Shown here: piece after piece, positions 7,063-8,481 of the stretch
Position numbering within the stretch: position 1 is the stretch's first letter
Layout of the letters: each line of letters starts with the position of its first letter
From: Clostridia bacterium
Lineage (GTDB): Bacteria; Bacillota_A; Clostridia; Christensenellales; Aristaeellaceae
DNA length: 8,481 nt
Assembly: GCA_017648805.1 (NCBI GenBank)
Contig: JAGCIC010000116.1
Span: forward strand, 1 to 8,481
Reading direction: 5' to 3'
Notes under the pieces: generated by a model
The model's database searches: none
What the model was told of the DNA's origin: nothing
What the model saw: the letters and a program-made list of their open reading frames with translations, nothing else
Program-made: the position numbers and the translations under genes

Positions 7063-7079
7063 CATGCGTTTAGGTAATT

Positions 7080-8481
7080 TTAGTCTACGTACTGCCTCTG
7101 GTAAGCAGCATCGGCGACCTCGAGCAGTTTGCTCAGGCCGATCTTTTCCAGCTCAGCCAGGAACGCGTCCTTATCGGAAAGATAGGATTCACGGCCCAGG
7201 ATGTAGTTGGTGCGCTGCTCGTTCACGAAGCTCTTGATGTCGGCGCGGATCTTGCTGATCTCTTCCAATTCCTCGTTGGTGAAGTTCAGGTTCGGGCAGT
7301 AGAGGCCCAGGCCGGGCACGAACTGCTGGTACACACCGGTGATGCTGTTCTGACGCACGCCGCCGCTGTTCTCGGCGTTGATCTCGTATCCGTCTTCATA
7401 CTTGCTGATGAATCCGCCGTGATAGTCGGACACGCCGGAGAAGGTGGGCATCTGGTCGAACCAGTTCACGTTCTGAGCGGTCAGGAACACGTTGACGATC
7501 TCACCCATGTGGCTGTCTTCGGACACGTAGGTGGGCTCATAGCCTTCCAGACTGGTGGAGATCTCCGCGGTGGGATGCTTGGCCAGGTAATCCTCGGTCT
7601 TGATCCAGTTCACGCCTTCAACGCCGAAGCGGCCCAGCATGTAAGCTTCTTCGCAGAACATGCAGTCGCCCACACGGGCGGCCAGTTCGGGGTTCTTGCA
7701 GTAGCTGGTCACGAACCACAGGGGGCTGGTGGCGGACTGGTTATAGGAAACCAGCTTCACTCCGTCGGGGCCGGTCAGCGGCTCGGCGGGCCAGTAGCGC
7801 AGCCTCGCCTCGACCAGTTCCTCGGTATCGCTGCCGAAGAAGCCCAGGGAGGAGTCGAAGATCATGCCGACCTTGTTGCCCGCGGTGCCGGCAACAGCCT
7901 TGACTTCGGGACGGCCGTAGGTGAACGATTCGGGAACCAGCAGCTTCTCGTCAGCCAGCTTCTTCAGGTATTCGACCGCGTCGAACCACGCGTCCTGAGT
8001 GTAGGAAGCCTCGACGTGGCCGTCATTGATCAGCCACATGTCGCGGTCGTCCTCGGCCACGAACGCGTTGGTCAGGAACTTCACGGGGTTGGAGCCCCAG
8101 GAGGTGGGAGAGCCCAGCAGCGGGATCTCGTCGGTGGCATCGCCGTCGCCGTTGGCGTCGTTGTCGCGGATGGCTACCAGCACGTCATACAGTTCGTCGG
8201 TGGTGGTGGGCATCTCAAGGCCCAGGTTGTCCAGGTAAGTCTTGTTTACCCAGAGCTTATACTTGGTCTCGTTCTGGGGAGAAACCTGGATCTTCGGTAC
8301 CGCGTAAACGGAGCCGTCGGAGTTGGTGATGTTGGTGATCAGGTTCCAGCTGGGAAAGCGCTCCACGGCGCTGTCGCACTGAACCATCAGGCCTTCGTCA
8401 AAATACTCTTTCAGGTTGACGAACTTGCCCTTGTCGCCGTAGTAATAGGCTTCGGCCACGGACAGGCCGGTGAGCACTACA
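7080..8481 (-). CDS. Extracellular solute-binding protein of an ABC sugar importer (YtcQ/LplA-like), N-terminus cut by window edge
   Basis: At least 466 residues are visible. The frame stays open to the right edge; the GTG at 8475-8477 is an internal valine, since a family protein of about 500-560 residues begins with a lipoprotein signal that is missing here. Numbering from that codon, GDKGKFVNLKEYFDEGL (14-30) and YAVPKIQ...LWVNKTYLDNLGL (58-87) are typical of family-1 binding proteins. RDNDANGDGDATDEIPL (104-120) is a calcium-loop-like segment common in this subfamily. The end (NEELEEISKIRADIKSFVNEQ...GLSKLLEVADAAYQRQ) matches the YtcQ/LplA C-terminus. Such lipoproteins sit on the outer membrane face and deliver oligosaccharides to LplB/LplC-like permeases. 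None lies downstream, so any partners would be upstream, outside the window. CxxC at 272-275 plus other cysteines (34, 260, 394) is unusual for a secreted protein. Every isoleucine codon I checked is ATC, suggesting high expression. Confidence 0.92.
   Translation of the reverse strand, partial: VVLTGLSVAEAYYYGDKGKFVNLKEYFDEGLMVQCDSAVERFPSWNLITNITNSDGSVYAVPKIQVSPQNETKYKLWVNKTYLDNLGLEMPTTTDELYDVLVAIRDNDANGDGDATDEIPLLGSPTSWGSNPVKFLTNAFVAEDDRDMWLINDGHVEASYTQDAWFDAVEYLKKLADEKLLVPESFTYGRPEVKAVAGTAGNKVGMIFDSSLGFFGSDTEELVEARLRYWPAEPLTGPDGVKLVSYNQSATSPLWFVTSYCKNPELAARVGDCMFCEEAYMLGRFGVEGVNWIKTEDYLAKHPTAEISTSLEGYEPTYVSEDSHMGEIVNVFLTAQNVNWFDQMPTFSGVSDYHGGFISKYEDGYEINAENSGGVRQNSITGVYQQFVPGLGLYCPNLNFTNEELEEISKIRADIKSFVNEQRTNYILGRESYLSDKDAFLAELEKIGLSKLLEVADAAYQRQYVD

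Larger units (their letters stand above)
6756..7079. other. 324-base intergenic region between export operon and solute-binding gene
   Basis: No convincing gene lies here. From left to right it holds the export-operon ribosome site (GAGGAG, 6764-6769), a small inverted repeat CAAACttGTTTG (6769-6780), a leader of about 77 bases, the candidate promoter (6839-6867), an AT-richer stretch with no clear structure (about 6868-6990), then three stacked inverted repeats (6991-7062) that include the terminator of the solute-binding gene. A short plus-strand reading frame at 6891-7073 runs through the palindromes and is not credible. Confidence 0.7.

Noticed and set aside
6891..7073. Possible 60-residue plus-strand peptide in the intergenic region
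   Set aside because: It has no good ribosome binding site and reads straight through three palindromes including a terminator.
8475..8477. GTG as the start of the solute-binding gene
   Set aside because: The frame continues to the window edge, there is no room for a signal peptide, and the first visible residues match the interior of the family.

Overview
The window looks like chromosomal DNA from a fairly GC-rich Gram-positive bacterium, most likely an anaerobic member of the Bacillota (Clostridia-like). The grounds are strong AGGAGG-type ribosome binding sites, a YtcQ/LplA-type sugar-binding lipoprotein, a YknXYZ-like export operon whose adaptor proteins lack the long helical hairpin that reaches an outer-membrane channel, and intrinsic terminators with U-tracts. 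This placement is inference; no rRNA or other phylogenetic marker is present.

Layout from left to right: (1) 1-924, plus strand, a metallophosphoesterase of the YkuE type, cut by the left edge, with several unusual substitutions at its metal-ligand motifs. (2) A shared bidirectional terminator at 942-972. (3) 988-2550, minus strand, a D-aminoacylase / N-acyl-D-amino-acid deacylase family amidohydrolase with its own GTG start, ribosome binding site and promoter. (4) 2632-6755, minus strand, a compact four-gene export operon, read in the order membrane-fusion protein, ABC ATPase, MacB/FtsX-type permease, second adaptor-like protein. It has overlapping or closely spaced genes, a candidate promoter at 6839-6867 and a terminator at 2632-2669. 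(5) 6756-7079, a 324-base gap holding the operon's promoter and leader, plus three adjacent inverted repeats, one of which is the terminator of the next gene. (6) 7080-8481, minus strand, an extracellular solute-binding protein for an ABC importer, cut by the right edge.

How the genes work together: the four genes at 2684-6755 should form one machine. The ATPase powers the permease. The first adaptor sits in the membrane by one N-terminal segment, and the second is exported and possibly lipid-anchored. The cargo cannot be read from sequence; relatives export peptides, antimicrobial compounds or lipoproteins. The phosphoesterase, the deacylase and the sugar-binding protein look like independent transcription units with no obvious link to the exporter.

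The most interesting points are the second adaptor, which appears to carry two barrel-sandwich (lipoyl-like) domains in tandem, the altered active site of the phosphoesterase, the strong codon-use contrast of the solute-binding gene, and the stacked palindromes downstream of it. I found no CRISPR array, insertion sequence, tRNA or rRNA. Nothing in the window is clearly a wholly new system.
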